DNA from: Bacteroidota bacterium
GTDB taxonomy: Bacteria > Bacteroidota > Bacteroidia > UKL13-3
Length of the DNA: 54,425 nt
Direction of reading: 5' to 3'
NCBI GenBank assembly: GCA_027487835.1
Contig: JAIYCU010000022.1
Location: forward strand, 1 to 54,425
Below, piece after piece: positions 16,605 through 25,961 of the stretch. Positions within the stretch are counted from its first letter, which is position 1. Each line of letters starts with the position of its first letter. The position numbers and the translations under genes are program-made. Below the pieces are notes generated by a model. The model saw nothing but the letters and a program-made list of their open reading frames with translations, was not told the origin of the DNA and made no database searches.

Positions 16605-18866
16605 ATGAGCTTAAAAGAAGATGCGTTAAAATATCATAGTAAGGGAAGACCTGGAAAAATTGAGGTAGTTCCTACTAAACCTACCAATACCAAAAGAGAT
16701 TTGTCTTTGGCTTATTCACCAGGCGTTGCAGAGCCTTGCCTTGCAATTGCTGCGCAGCCTGATGATGTTTATAAATATACTGCTAAAGGGAACTTAGTGG
16801 CAGTTATTAGCAATGGTACCGCAGTATTAGGACTTGGAGATATTGGTGCAGCCGCGTCTAAACCTGTAATGGAAGGAAAAGGTGTCCTATTTAAGATTTT
16901 TGCGGATATTGATGTTTTTGACATTGAAATTGACACTAAGGACACAGAAGAGTTTATAAGGACAGTAAAGAATATTGCCACCACTTTTGGAGGTATTAAC
17001 CTAGAAGACATTAAGGCTCCTGAGTGTTTTGAAATTGAGCAAAGACTTAAGGAAGAATTGGATATTCCAATTATGCATGACGACCAACATGGTACAGCTA
17101 TAATTACTGGTGCAGCCTTGCTAAATGCCCTTGAGTTAGTTGGGAAAAAAATTGATGAAGTAAAGGTTGTTTATAATGGAGCTGGTGCCTCTGCAATTTC
17201 ATGTGCTAAAATAATGATAGCCTTGGGGGTTAGTTCCCAAAACTTAGTAATGTGTGATAGTAAAGGGGTTATTAGGCAAGATAATCCTAACTTGGATGTA
17301 ATAAAAAGTCAATTTGCTACAAATAGAAACCTAAATACCTTAGAAGATGCAATGGTTGGGGCAGATGTTTTTGTTGGATTAAGTAAGGCAGATGTTGTGA
17401 GCCAAGATATGCTTAGAAGTATGAATCGGGATTGTATTGTTTTTGCCTTAGCCAATCCTAATCCAGAAATTACCTATGAACTTGCAATCGCATCTAGGTC
17501 TGATATTATTTTGGCAACGGGTAGAAGTGATTTTCCAAACCAAGTAAATAACGTGCTTGGGTTTCCTTACATTTTTAGAGGTGCTTTGGATGTGCGCGCT
17601 ACAAAGATTACAGAAGAAATGAAACTTGCTGCAGTGCATGCCTTGGCAAAATTAACAAAAGAGCCAGTTCCTGAAATTGTAAACCTTGCTTACAATGAAA
17701 AGAGCGTAACCTTTGGAAGAAATTATATTATTCCTAAGCCAATTGACCCAAGACTTATTACCACTGTTTCACCTGCCGTGGCAAAAGCAGCAATGGAATC
17801 GGGCGTCGCTAAAAATCCAATAACTGATTGGGATTTATACCATAACCAATTATTAAACAGATTAGGTAAGGAAAGCAATTTTATACGTGCCATTGCAGAT
17901 AAGGCTAAACAGTCACCTAAGAGAGTTGTTTTTGCAGAGGCTGATAATTATAAAATCTTAAGGGCCGCTCAGATTGTAAAAGATGATGGGATTGCCATTC
18001 CAATTTTGCTAGGAAATAAAGTTAAAATTCAAGCAATTTTAGAAGAGCATAATATTAAGATGGGGGAGGTAATTATTATTGACCCTATGGAAGATGAAGC
18101 AAGGAGAAATGCATTTGCTGAGGTGTTTTTTGCAAAGCGCCAAAGAAGTGGAATTACCTTGTATGAATCAAAGAAGTTGATGCGTGATCGCCAGTATTTT
18201 GCTCCCATGATGGTTGAATTAGGTGAGGCAGATGCCATGATTAGCGGATTAACAAAAAACTATCCAAGCACGATTAGACCAGCTTTGCAGATTTTTGGGA
18301 AGGAAGAAGGTACTCATGTGGTGGCAGGCATGTATATTATGATTAGCAAAAAAGGGCCTTTGTTTTTCGCTGATTGCTCAGTAAATCGAGTTCCAAATGT
18401 AAATGAGTTAGTAAATATTACAACATTAGCGCATAAAGCAGTTTCCAATTTTAATATCAACCCTCGAATAGCGTTATTAAGTTATAGTAATTTTGGTTCA
18501 GCAAAAGGCGATGTGCCTTCAAAAATGGCAGCCGTTAGAAAGCAATTGAAAGCACAATACCCTAGCATGATTGTGGATGGAGAAATTCAAGCAAATGTTG
18601 CACTTAACCAAAAACTACTAAAAGAGAATTTCCCATTTAGCGAATTGGTAGGTGAACAAGTTAATACATTTGTTTTCCCATCTTTAGCTGCTGGAAACAT
18701 AACCTATAAAATGCTCCAAGAATTAGGTGCTGCAGAGGCCATTGGTCCCGTATTATTGGGATTGAAAAAATCTGCCCATGTACTTCAATTGGGAAGCAGT
18801 ATCCGGGAGATTGTTAACATGGTAATGATAGCTGTCATAGATGCGCAAAGCAAATCTTCGGAATAG
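16605..18866 (+). CDS. maeB: NADP-dependent malic enzyme with phosphotransacetylase domain
   Basis: A 753-residue fusion. The start at 16605 (MSLKEDALKYH) matches the family N-terminus. Residues 1 to about 410 are the malic enzyme: SLAYSPGVAEPC, NGTAVLGLGDIG near 65, DDQHGTA near 160, and a Rossmann NADP domain. Residues about 430-753 are a phosphate acetyl/butyryltransferase-like domain ending with QLGSSIREIVNMV, which in MaeB is usually regulatory (acetyl-CoA sensing) rather than catalytic. The enzyme decarboxylates malate to pyruvate and makes NADPH. Its stop codon directly abuts that of the opposing T9SS cargo gene, with no terminator between. Confidence 0.95.
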   Translation: MSLKEDALKYHSKGRPGKIEVVPTKPTNTKRDLSLAYSPGVAEPCLAIAAQPDDVYKYTAKGNLVAVISNGTAVLGLGDIGAAASKPVMEGKGVLFKIFADIDVFDIEIDTKDTEEFIRTVKNIATTFGGINLEDIKAPECFEIEQRLKEELDIPIMHDDQHGTAIITGAALLNALELVGKKIDEVKVVYNGAGASAISCAKIMIALGVSSQNLVMCDSKGVIRQDNPNLDVIKSQFATNRNLNTLEDAMVGADVFVGLSKADVVSQDMLRSMNRDCIVFALANPNPEITYELAIASRSDIILATGRSDFPNQVNNVLGFPYIFRGALDVRATKITEEMKLAAVHALAKLTKEPVPEIVNLAYNEKSVTFGRNYIIPKPIDPRLITTVSPAVAKAAMESGVAKNPITDWDLYHNQLLNRLGKESNFIRAIADKAKQSPKRVVFAEADNYKILRAAQIVKDDGIAIPILLGNKVKIQAILEEHNIKMGEVIIIDPMEDEARRNAFAEVFFAKRQRSGITLYESKKLMRDRQYFAPMMVELGEADAMISGLTKNYPSTIRPALQIFGKEEGTHVVAGMYIMISKKGPLFFADCSVNRVPNVNELVNITTLAHKAVSNFNINPRIALLSYSNFGSAKGDVPSKMAAVRKQLKAQYPSMIVDGEIQANVALNQKLLKENFPFSELVGEQVNTFVFPSLAAGNITYKMLQELGAAEAIGPVLLGLKKSAHVLQLGSSIREIVNMVMIAVIDAQSKSSE

Positions 18867-19667
18867 TTAAAAAAGTACTTTGGTGGTCCACCAACCTAAA
18901 TTGGTTTGAACCGAAACAATGATAATGCAATTTTGGGCAGAGATTGGGTAAATTAAATAATTGCCCTTTCCTGCTTCAGTAATTGAATAAGTGATTTCCG
19001 TTCCTTGAATATTATATAACTTAAGGGATTTTAGGTCGAAAGGAGAAGTTAATGTTAAGGCACTTTCAGTTTGCCTTAGGAAAATGTTTTGTTTCCAAGC
19101 TTCCTCCTTAAGTGAAGTTTTTAATTGCTGCAGGTTAATGGAGTCTAGATAGACTTTATCTCCTTGTGTATTATTATCATTATTAGCCATAACGCCTGCC
19201 GCATAAAATGTTATACTTTCGTTTTCTGGATTTTTTGGAGCCTGCCATTTAAACCTCCACTTTTTGGTATTTAAGCCTGTGTTGCCATATTGATTATGCG
19301 TTACATAATCGCTAACAGAAACGCCACTGTCACCTATATTTATAAATGTACCTGCATTGTTAAAACTAATACCTTTAAAGCGAGCGTTTACAGCAAATCC
19401 AAACTTACTTGTGCCAGGGTTTGTACTGATAACTTCAATATTATAAATGCTATCTGGCATAAAGGTACTATGATTGTTTTCTCCATTTATCAAAATGGTA
19501 ATTGAGCCTTGCTTATCTGGATTGGTGTTTCCGATATGACAAGATGAGCAGTTACCTTCAGAGGGTGCGCCTGTCATATTAAAACCTGCGATTGAGCTCG
19601 CATAAAGCGAATAATAGACACATTTTAGGGTCAAAAATGCAAAAAAAATCCCTGTAATCTTTTTCAT
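18867..19667 (-). CDS. Choice-of-anchor V / reelin-like domain protein with T9SS type A sorting domain
   Basis: A 266-residue exported protein; signal peptide at 1-23 after the start at 19667 (MKKITGIFFAF). The mature N-terminus reads GAPSEGNCSSCHIG, the Cys-rich opening of the choice-of-anchor V family, and contains one CXXCH (CSSCH) motif that could bind haem c. A reelin-like beta sandwich (about 45-165) includes YTFxAAGVxAN-like residues. The last ~75 residues (FDLKSLKLYNIQGTEI and onward) look like a type A sorting domain for the type IX system. Its first codons also form the infB terminator, described separately. One GGTTTGAACC copy is near the 3' end. Confidence 0.8.
   Translation of the reverse strand: MKKITGIFFAFLTLKCVYYSLYASSIAGFNMTGAPSEGNCSSCHIGNTNPDKQGSITILINGENNHSTFMPDSIYNIEVISTNPGTSKFGFAVNARFKGISFNNAGTFINIGDSGVSVSDYVTHNQYGNTGLNTKKWRFKWQAPKNPENESITFYAAGVMANNDNNTQGDKVYLDSINLQQLKTSLKEEAWKQNIFLRQTESALTLTSPFDLKSLKLYNIQGTEITYSITEAGKGNYLIYPISAQNCIIIVSVQTNLGWWTTKVLF
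18903..18912 (+). repeat. GGTTTGAACC decamer, copy 6
   Basis: Exact match within the 3' part of the T9SS type A cargo gene; the coding strand reads V-Q-T. Confidence 0.9.
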
Positions 19668-19676
19668 TACAGGGAT
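19641..19676 (-). terminator. Intrinsic terminator of infB, overlapping the next gene's start codon
   Basis: A perfect 11-bp stem (19648-19658 with 19666-19676) closes a 7-nt loop, and on the minus strand is followed by TTTTTTTT. It lies 30 bases after the infB stop. The downstream gene's ATG (19665-19667) is partly inside the stem, and codons 1-9 make up the hairpin and T-run. Confidence 0.85.
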
Positions 19677-19679
19677 AGA

Positions 19680-19687
19680 CAAAATTA
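19680..19687 (-). promoter_or_regulatory. Possible -7 box for the T9SS cargo gene
   Basis: The minus strand reads TAATTTTG between the infB stop and the hairpin, 12 bases upstream of the ATG. No -33 TTG is evident, so this is weak. Confidence 0.3.
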
Positions 19688-19705
19688 AGTTAAAAAAGGT
19701 TGCCT

Positions 19706-22700
19706 CTATTTGAGCGTCCGTTTTACTTCAACCTCTTCGTAAGCTTCTACAAAATCACCTTCTCTTAAATCGTTATAATTATGAATGGTTAAACCACAGT
19801 CGTAGCCACTTGCAACTTCCTTAACATCGTCTTTGAAACGTTTTAATGATGACAAGGTACTTGAGTAAACAACCACTCCATCTCTGATTAGTCTTACTTT
19901 GGCATTTCTTAAAATCTTTCCATCTGTTACCATACAACCTGCTACTGCGCCAACTTTAGTGATTTTAAATACTTCTCTAATCTGTGCATTTCCAAGTATT
20001 TTTTCTTCGATGGTTGGGGCTAATAGACCTTCAATTGCAGCTTTAATCTCTTCAATTGCATTGTAAATTACAGAGTACATACGAATATCGATAGACTCTT
20101 GCTCTGCTAGTTTTCTTGCTTGAGAACTTGGCCTAACTTGGAATCCAACAATGATAGCATCTGAGGCTGAGGCTAGCATTACATCACTTTCAGAAATTTG
20201 CCCAACTGCTTTATAGATTACACTTACCTGAACTTCTTCAGTTGATAATTTAATTAATGAGTCTGACAATGCTTCTACTGAGCCATCCACGTCACCTTTA
20301 ACAATTACTTTTAATTCTTTAAAGTTTCCAATTGCTAGACGTCTTCCAATTTCATCTAATGTAATATGTTTATTAGTTCTAATGCCTTGTTCGCGTTGTA
20401 ATTGTTGGCGTTTATTGGCAATCTCTCTAGCTTCTGGTTCGGTTTTAGTGATTATAAATCTATCACCTGCTTGTGGCGCGCCATCAAAACCAAGAATTAC
20501 TACAGGTGTAGAAGGACCTGCTTCTGCCATTTTTTTGCCTCTTTCATCAAACATGGCGCGTACTTTTCCACTATTTACCCCTGCCAAAATTGGGTCTCCC
20601 ACGCGCATGGTTCCGCTTTGAACCATAACTGTAGTTACAATACCTCTTCCTTTGTCTAAAGTTGCTTCAATTACATTACCAACTGCTCTTTTATTAGGAT
20701 TAGCCTTAAGGTCTAGCATTTCTGCTTCAAGTAAAACCTTGTCAAGTAAGGATTCAATACCAACTCCTTTTTTAGCTGAAATTTCTTGACACTGATATTT
20801 GCCACCCCATTCTTCAACCAAAATGTTCATGGCTGAAAGTTGTTCTCTAATCCTATCTGGATTGGCAGCATCTCTATCAATTTTGTTTAACGCAAAAACG
20901 ATAGGAACACCTGCTGCCAAGGCATGTGAAATAGCCTCTTTTGTTTGAGGCATTACGCTATCATCAGCTGCGATTACAATAATTACAACGTCTGTTAGTT
21001 TTGCACCCCTTGCACGCATCGCGGTAAAGGCCTCGTGGCCTGGTGTATCTAAAAAGGTGATTTTCTTACCGCTTTCTAATTTTACTTCATAAGCACCAAT
21101 ATGCTGGGTAATACCACCTGCTTCACCCTTTACTACATTTGCACTTCTAATATAATCTAAGAGAGATGTTTTTCCATGATCCACGTGTCCCATTACTGTT
21201 ACAATTGGAGCTCTTGGTTCTAGTGTGCTTGGATCGTCAATATCTTCTTCAACAGCTTCCACCATTTCAGCAGAAACAAATTCTACTTCAAAACCAAATT
21301 CCTCAGCCACAATTGCAATTGTCTCTGCATCTAATCTTTGGTTAATAGAAACCATCATTCCTAAACTCATACATGCACTAATGATTTGTGTCACTTGAAC
21401 ATTCATCATATTTGCAAGTTCATTGGCAGTTACAAACTCAGTTGCCTTAAGTTTATTCTTTTCCATTTCCTCCTGAAGCATTTGTTCTTCTCTTTCTGAG
21501 GCTTTATCTGAACGTTTTTGCTTACGAATTTTAGACCTTACCTGACCAATATTAGGATTTTTACTTCCTGGATTTAGTCTAGCTAAGGTAGCTTTTAATT
21601 TATCTTGAATTTCTTTATCTGAAATTTCAGTTTTTACTTCAGGTTTAGCGTTTCTGTTATTTTGATTTCCACCTTTATTGAACCTGTTATTTCCACCTTG
21701 CTGATTGTTTCCTTGCCCAGGGCCTCTGTTAAATCCACCACCTTGTTGATTGTTTCCTTGTCCTGGACCTCTGTTAAATCCTCCAGCTGGTCTATTTCTT
21801 GGGTCAAAATCTTTGGCTGGATCAACTTTTTGAATGCCTGTTTGGTCTACCTGTTTGCGCTTACGTTTGCGTTTGGCATCAATACTACTATCGCTACTTG
21901 CAACTGGATTCGCTTTTTTAGGCGGATCTTGTTTCAATACAATTTTTCCTAAAACCTTTAAGCCATCTAATTTTTCATATTTAACGTCCATTACTTTGAC
22001 TTCATCATCTGTAATGGTTTCTTCAGTTGCAGTTGGGATGGTAATCTCTTCAGCTATTGGTGCTATGGAAGCTTCAACAACTGGCTCAAGTTTTACTGGC
22101 TCCGGATTAACAACGATTGGTTCAGTTTTAACCTCAATTGGTAATGGCTCCTCGATTTTCTTTACTGGCTTTTTGAATTTCTTGTTTGCTTCAAGGTCAA
22201 TTTTACCAATAACCTTTAAGCCCATTGATTCTTCTGGTGCAGTTTCACTTTCAGGAAGTTGAATAGGCGTTATTACCTCACTTTCAACCTTAGGTACAAC
22301 TACCTCCTTCTTTTCAACTTGCACTTCTGCTAGAGGCGTTTCTACCACTTTAATGGCTTCAATAGGTGCTTCAACAACAGGTGCAGGAATAACAGGTTCT
22401 TCTCTTAAAACAATTGGCTCGGCCTTTGGCAATTCTGGCTCTGCTTTCTTGGCGACTCCTTGCGTGTTTACTAATCCACTTTTTATTAAAATACCATCTT
22501 CTTCTTCCTCATCCTCTGCAACAGGAGCCTTTGGCTTAGGTATTTCAATTACGGTATTTTGAGGCTTAATGCGCTCTTTGCCGAGTTTGTTTGCCTCTTG
22601 TTTTACCTTCTTTTCAGAAGAGTACTCGGCCAAAAGCAAACTAAATTGCTCTTCTGTAAGCTTGGTAGTTGGCTTAGCTTCTATTTGATGGCCTTTCTTA

Positions 22701-22786
22701 GCCAAAAATTCTACTGCGGTTGTTAAACCCACATTAAATTCTTTGGCTGCTGCACTCAATCGTTTTGTTCCTGTTGTTTCGCTCAT
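19706..22786 (-). CDS. infB: Translation initiation factor IF-2
   Basis: A 1026-residue GTPase that delivers initiator tRNA to the 30S subunit. An N-terminal IF2N-like domain (about 1-55) is followed by a long, low-complexity, charged linker (about 60-420) rich in E, P, V and K. The linker includes two near-identical 14-residue units ([14 protein letters not shown]). The G domain has GHVDHGKT (533-540), DTPGH (580-584) and NKID (634-637), then the usual beta-barrel domains II to IV. The gene ends the rimP-nusA-infB operon and is followed by a terminator. No defect is seen. Confidence 0.98.
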   Translation of the reverse strand: MSETTGTKRLSAAAKEFNVGLTTAVEFLAKKGHQIEAKPTTKLTEEQFSLLLAEYSSEKKVKQEANKLGKERIKPQNTVIEIPKPKAPVAEDEEEEDGILIKSGLVNTQGVAKKAEPELPKAEPIVLREEPVIPAPVVEAPIEAIKVVETPLAEVQVEKKEVVVPKVESEVITPIQLPESETAPEESMGLKVIGKIDLEANKKFKKPVKKIEEPLPIEVKTEPIVVNPEPVKLEPVVEASIAPIAEEITIPTATEETITDDEVKVMDVKYEKLDGLKVLGKIVLKQDPPKKANPVASSDSSIDAKRKRKRKQVDQTGIQKVDPAKDFDPRNRPAGGFNRGPGQGNNQQGGGFNRGPGQGNNQQGGNNRFNKGGNQNNRNAKPEVKTEISDKEIQDKLKATLARLNPGSKNPNIGQVRSKIRKQKRSDKASEREEQMLQEEMEKNKLKATEFVTANELANMMNVQVTQIISACMSLGMMVSINQRLDAETIAIVAEEFGFEVEFVSAEMVEAVEEDIDDPSTLEPRAPIVTVMGHVDHGKTSLLDYIRSANVVKGEAGGITQHIGAYEVKLESGKKITFLDTPGHEAFTAMRARGAKLTDVVIIVIAADDSVMPQTKEAISHALAAGVPIVFALNKIDRDAANPDRIREQLSAMNILVEEWGGKYQCQEISAKKGVGIESLLDKVLLEAEMLDLKANPNKRAVGNVIEATLDKGRGIVTTVMVQSGTMRVGDPILAGVNSGKVRAMFDERGKKMAEAGPSTPVVILGFDGAPQAGDRFIITKTEPEAREIANKRQQLQREQGIRTNKHITLDEIGRRLAIGNFKELKVIVKGDVDGSVEALSDSLIKLSTEEVQVSVIYKAVGQISESDVMLASASDAIIVGFQVRPSSQARKLAEQESIDIRMYSVIYNAIEEIKAAIEGLLAPTIEEKILGNAQIREVFKITKVGAVAGCMVTDGKILRNAKVRLIRDGVVVYSSTLSSLKRFKDDVKEVASGYDCGLTIHNYNDLREGDFVEAYEEVEVKRTLK
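21693..21779 (-). repeat. Two 42-nt direct repeats in the infB linker
   Basis: Units at 21693-21734 and 21738-21779 differ at only a few positions, separated by one codon. Each codes the 14-residue unit [15 protein letters not shown] partial third unit (NNRFNKGG) follows in the protein. It is in the flexible linker, so length can vary without harm. Confidence 0.9.
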
Positions 22787-22865
22787 TCTGCGCTTTACTT
22801 CCTAAATTTGGTGCGAATATCGTTATTTAACATGGATATTCCTCATGTTCTTTTATGGCTTAATT

Positions 22866-24101
22866 TTATTCGAATTCGGCTTCCAAGATTCTGCGCACTT
22901 CTTGCACAGTTTCTTCTTCCAATTCGGTTCTTCTAACAAGTTCTTCATTTGTCATATTGAGAACTGCTTTGGCGGTGTCAAGTCCCAAGCCTTTTAGTTC
23001 ATCAATAATCCAACTATCAATTTCATCTGAAAATTCATCTAAGTCAATATCTTCCTCTTCAACTTCCGCTTCGCGGTAAACATCAATTTCAAATCCAACT
23101 AATTTGCCAGCAAGTTTAATGTTATGACCGCCTTTACCAATTGCTAAAGATACTTGATCTGGTTTAAGATACACACTCACTCTCTTTTTAATTTCATCAA
23201 TCTTTATGCTGCTAATTTTAGCTGGACTCAAAGCTCTTTGAACCAATAATGAGGTGTTTGCTGTATAGTTGATTACGTCAATGTTTTCGTTTCTAAGTTC
23301 TCTTACAATGCCGTGAATACGTGAGCCTTTCATCCCCACGCAAGCTCCAACTGGGTCAATTCTATCATCATAACTTTCAACAGCAACTTTTGCACGTTCC
23401 CCTGGTTCACGTACAATTTTCTTGATGCTGATTAATCCATCTATAATTTCAGGAACTTCTTGCTCAAACAATCTTTCCAAAAGAACTGGTGAGGTGCGAG
23501 AAAGTATAATTCTTGGGTTGCCATTGTGCATTTCTACTTTAAGTACTACTGCACGAATTGCATCTCCTTTTTTATAGAAATCTGCTGGTATCATTTCGGT
23601 TTTTGGAAGCAATAATTCATTGCCTGCATCATCCAATACCATGATTTCTTTTTTCCAAATTTGGTAAACTTCACCACTAATAATTTCACCAACACGGTCT
23701 TTGTAACGCTTATAAAATTCGTCTTTTTCTAGTTCTAATACTTTTGAAAGCAAGGTTTGACGGGCTGATAGAACCGCGCGTCTTCCAAAAATAGCTAAGC
23801 CAACTTCTTTCGTTACATCTTCCCCTATTTCAAAGTCTGGTTCAATTTTTTGGGCCTCAGAAATTGAAATTTGGGTGTTTTCATCCTCAACCTCGCCCTC
23901 ATGCACAATTACTCTATTGTGCCAAATCTCTAAGTCACCACTTTTGTCGTTAATAATTACGTCAAAATTTTCATCATTATTGAATCTTTTACGTAACATG
24001 CCGCGAAAAACATCTTCTAATACTCGCTGCATTGTTGCGCGATCGATGTTTTTAAACTCTTTGAATTCGCTAAACGAATCAATTAATCCTGCACTATGCA
24101 T
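22866..24101 (-). CDS. nusA: Transcription termination/antitermination factor NusA
   Basis: A 411-residue protein of the standard bacterial core length: N-terminal RNA polymerase-binding domain (about 1-130), S1 domain (about 132-200), KH1 and KH2 (about 215-350, with GACVGMKGSRI and SLAIGKGGHNIKLA), and a short acidic C-terminal helix-hairpin-helix segment ending EEETVQEVRRILEAEFE. NusA binds elongating RNA polymerase, increases pausing and stimulates intrinsic termination. It sits 20 bases after rimP and 79 bases before infB, the classic conserved order. Autoregulation through the leader terminator at 24590-24618 is an inference. Confidence 0.97.
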   Translation of the reverse strand: MHSAGLIDSFSEFKEFKNIDRATMQRVLEDVFRGMLRKRFNNDENFDVIINDKSGDLEIWHNRVIVHEGEVEDENTQISISEAQKIEPDFEIGEDVTKEVGLAIFGRRAVLSARQTLLSKVLELEKDEFYKRYKDRVGEIISGEVYQIWKKEIMVLDDAGNELLLPKTEMIPADFYKKGDAIRAVVLKVEMHNGNPRIILSRTSPVLLERLFEQEVPEIIDGLISIKKIVREPGERAKVAVESYDDRIDPVGACVGMKGSRIHGIVRELRNENIDVINYTANTSLLVQRALSPAKISSIKIDEIKKRVSVYLKPDQVSLAIGKGGHNIKLAGKLVGFEIDVYREAEVEEEDIDLDEFSDEIDSWIIDELKGLGLDTAKAVLNMTNEELVRRTELEEETVQEVRRILEAEFE

Positions 24102-24121
24102 ATACTTTTATTTTAAATTTA

Positions 24122-24586
24122 TTAATTAAATGATACTTGAACAATTGCTGTTTCCATTTCTTCAAACAATATTTCTTTTAGGGTAGGTTCAGGCGCATTG
24201 TATGCCTTTTTTTTATCCTTGAGTTGTATAGCAATTCCATTGGCATTTACTGAAATTAACTTCCCTAAAAATTCTGTTTTTGCTTTTAATACAATACTCA
24301 GTTCACGGCCAATGTGCTTATTATATTGCCTCAACACTTTGAGGGGTCTGTCTACTCCAGGGGATGATACTTCTAAAGTGTATGGGGTCAAACCAAAATC
24401 TATTTCATCCAATTTTAGCGATAGAAATTTATTTAGCTTCCTGCATTGTTCTATGGTTAAGGGCCCTTCGCTATCTATATAAACCATAAGCTTCCCACCT
24501 GCATTTTTATGCTCAACTTCAACAATGAAAACCTCAGGTTCGAGCGCTTCTTTGCTCCATTCTACTATTTGTTCTGTTATCTGCAT
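24122..24586 (-). CDS. rimP: Ribosome maturation factor RimP
   Basis: A 154-residue protein needed for 30S maturation. The alpha/beta N-terminal domain reads VEVEHKNAGGKLMVYIDSEG then LTIEQCRKLNKFLS; the YTLEVSSPGVDRPL segment near 77-90 is the family signature, followed by an SH3-like C-terminal domain. It is the first gene of rimP-nusA-infB. There is no Shine-Dalgarno sequence: the start codon comes 3 bases after the T-run of an intrinsic terminator. Confidence 0.95.
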   Translation of the reverse strand: MQITEQIVEWSKEALEPEVFIVEVEHKNAGGKLMVYIDSEGPLTIEQCRKLNKFLSLKLDEIDFGLTPYTLEVSSPGVDRPLKVLRQYNKHIGRELSIVLKAKTEFLGKLISVNANGIAIQLKDKKKAYNAPEPTLKEILFEEMETAIVQVSFN

Positions 24587-24589
24587 GGT

Positions 24590-24618
24590 AAAAAAAGAGG
24601 GGACTTTTGGTCCCCTCT
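24590..24618 (-). terminator. Leader terminator/attenuator ahead of rimP-nusA-infB
   Basis: A 9-bp GC-rich stem (24596-24604 with 24610-24618) closes a 5-nt loop and is followed on the minus strand by six to seven T. It ends 3 bases from the rimP ATG. It can end the upstream gene, yet the rimP promoter lies upstream of it, so the operon mRNA must pass through it. Confidence 0.85.
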
Positions 24619-24636
24619 AAATCTTTTAATACGGTG

Positions 24637-24666
24637 CAAATATAGTTTCAATTTGCAATTTGTCAA
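24637..24666 (-). promoter_or_regulatory. Promoter of the rimP-nusA-infB operon
   Basis: On the minus strand, TTG (24664-24666), 19 bases, TATATTTG (24637-24644): a full match to the Bacteroidota consensus. The predicted start point is near 24630, giving about 45 nt of leader, most of which is the terminator hairpin. Confidence 0.72.
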
Positions 24667-24672
24667 ATTTAT

Positions 24673-25944
24673 TTATTTGCCATTGAAGAGCTTATACCTT
24701 TCATATTGCTCTTTACCAAGCTTATTTATTTCTTCCATTAGCTTTTCAAATCTTTTAGGTGCATCAAAAGTTGAGAACTTCGCATACATAGTTTTTGCCT
24801 TAGCGTACTCATCCACCCAAATATAAGCCTCCATTAGATTAACGTAAATGGCCAAGGTTACTTCCTCATTAATGCGCGCCTTTTTGTTTTTCATGTCTGA
24901 TTCTGTTAGCGCCTTCTCATAAATTGCAATGGCTTCTTGAATTTTCACCTTTGCGTCTTTCTTTTCGTAATCTTCAGATAAGCCATTATAACCTTCTACC
25001 AACGCTAAGTAGGCAGTAGCCATATCTGTATAATCTTGTTTTTTATCCTTAATTTGGTAAATAATAGTTTCTCTTTTAGTTTTCTTAAAGGCATAATCTG
25101 AGTTCAATAAGTTTTGAATAACCTTTAAACCATTATCTACAGAAGTAACTTCTAAATTATCAATGGTTTTTTCTTGGTTGTAACTCCACCAGCTGCGGAT
25201 AGCACTTTCGCTGGTGTATTCTCCTGGAATGTTATAATACATATCTTGAGAAATCTCTCCCGGAACTTCATTGTAAACTACTCCTTGGGCAGTTTCAACC
25301 TTTAAGGTGATTAATCTTTTATAGGGAACTTTCATAAAGTATGCCTTGTAAGGTGTTGAAGTTCCATTGGCAACTTTGGTCATATCCTTTACAGTTAATT
25401 CTGGCTCTTTCACTTCAAGTTCTCCCAAAGTGGCGGTTATGGTAACTGGATTGTTTGTGCCATTTGAGAAGCCTTCAAGCTTCAAATAAGTGCCAGCTAA
25501 TTGTTCATTATTAAATGATTTTATTAGTTTAGGTGTTGAAAAGGTGTTCTTGTAAGGCGGAGATGGAATTCTCTTTACAGGCTTTCCACCATTTGCTAAT
25601 TGTTGGTCAGCAATCTTTTGAATGGTAGATTTCTTTTCATAAATCTCAAGCTCTTTTAGGTATTGTGCTTCGGCATCTTTAACCCTTTGTGGATAGGCTG
25701 CAAGTTCTGCTTGGTACTCTTGGTCTGCTTTAGCAACTTTCTCATTGTGCTCATCCATTATTTTTTTGTTTGCCTCTTCTACATTGTAAATAACTTTACT
25801 GTTGTAGTTTTTAATGGATTTGTCTAGCGGTTTTTTTGGCAATTGAATAAATTCAAAATTAGTTTCTGTTTTGTCTACATCCTGAGCATTAAGCAAATTG
25901 CCCATCATTAACAAACAAACAATTAATAATTTAATGGTTTTCAT
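24673..25944 (-). CDS. Exported protein of unknown function with coiled coil and helical-repeat C-terminus
   Basis: A 423-residue protein I do not recognise. A signal peptide (1-20, ending NLLNAQ) indicates export. Residues about 55-105 are highly charged and helical (NKKIMDEHNEKVAKADQEYQ and onward), probably a coiled coil. A proline-containing segment (RIPSPPYKNTF) precedes a beta-rich middle (about 125-260). The C-terminal ~150 residues are helical, resembling TPR pairs (AIAIYEKALTESD, AYIWVDEYAKAKTMY). It is monocistronic: own promoter upstream, terminator downstream. It is divergent from the DUF4421 pair, which may be a functional link or only position. Confidence 0.6.
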   Translation of the reverse strand: MKTIKLLIVCLLMMGNLLNAQDVDKTETNFEFIQLPKKPLDKSIKNYNSKVIYNVEEANKKIMDEHNEKVAKADQEYQAELAAYPQRVKDAEAQYLKELEIYEKKSTIQKIADQQLANGGKPVKRIPSPPYKNTFSTPKLIKSFNNEQLAGTYLKLEGFSNGTNNPVTITATLGELEVKEPELTVKDMTKVANGTSTPYKAYFMKVPYKRLITLKVETAQGVVYNEVPGEISQDMYYNIPGEYTSESAIRSWWSYNQEKTIDNLEVTSVDNGLKVIQNLLNSDYAFKKTKRETIIYQIKDKKQDYTDMATAYLALVEGYNGLSEDYEKKDAKVKIQEAIAIYEKALTESDMKNKKARINEEVTLAIYVNLMEAYIWVDEYAKAKTMYAKFSTFDAPKRFEKLMEEINKLGKEQYERYKLFNGK

Positions 25945-25961
25945 TTTTTAGTTTTAAGCTT

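Noticed and set aside
21662-22562. Several plus-strand frames opposite infB rich in Ser/Thr
   Set aside because: They mirror the biased codon content of the IF-2 linker on the other strand; no independent evidence of coding.
24181-24370. Decamer-like sequences such as GGGGTCAAACC and GGTAGGTTCAGG in rimP
   Set aside because: They differ from the decamer at more than one position, so I did not count them as copies.
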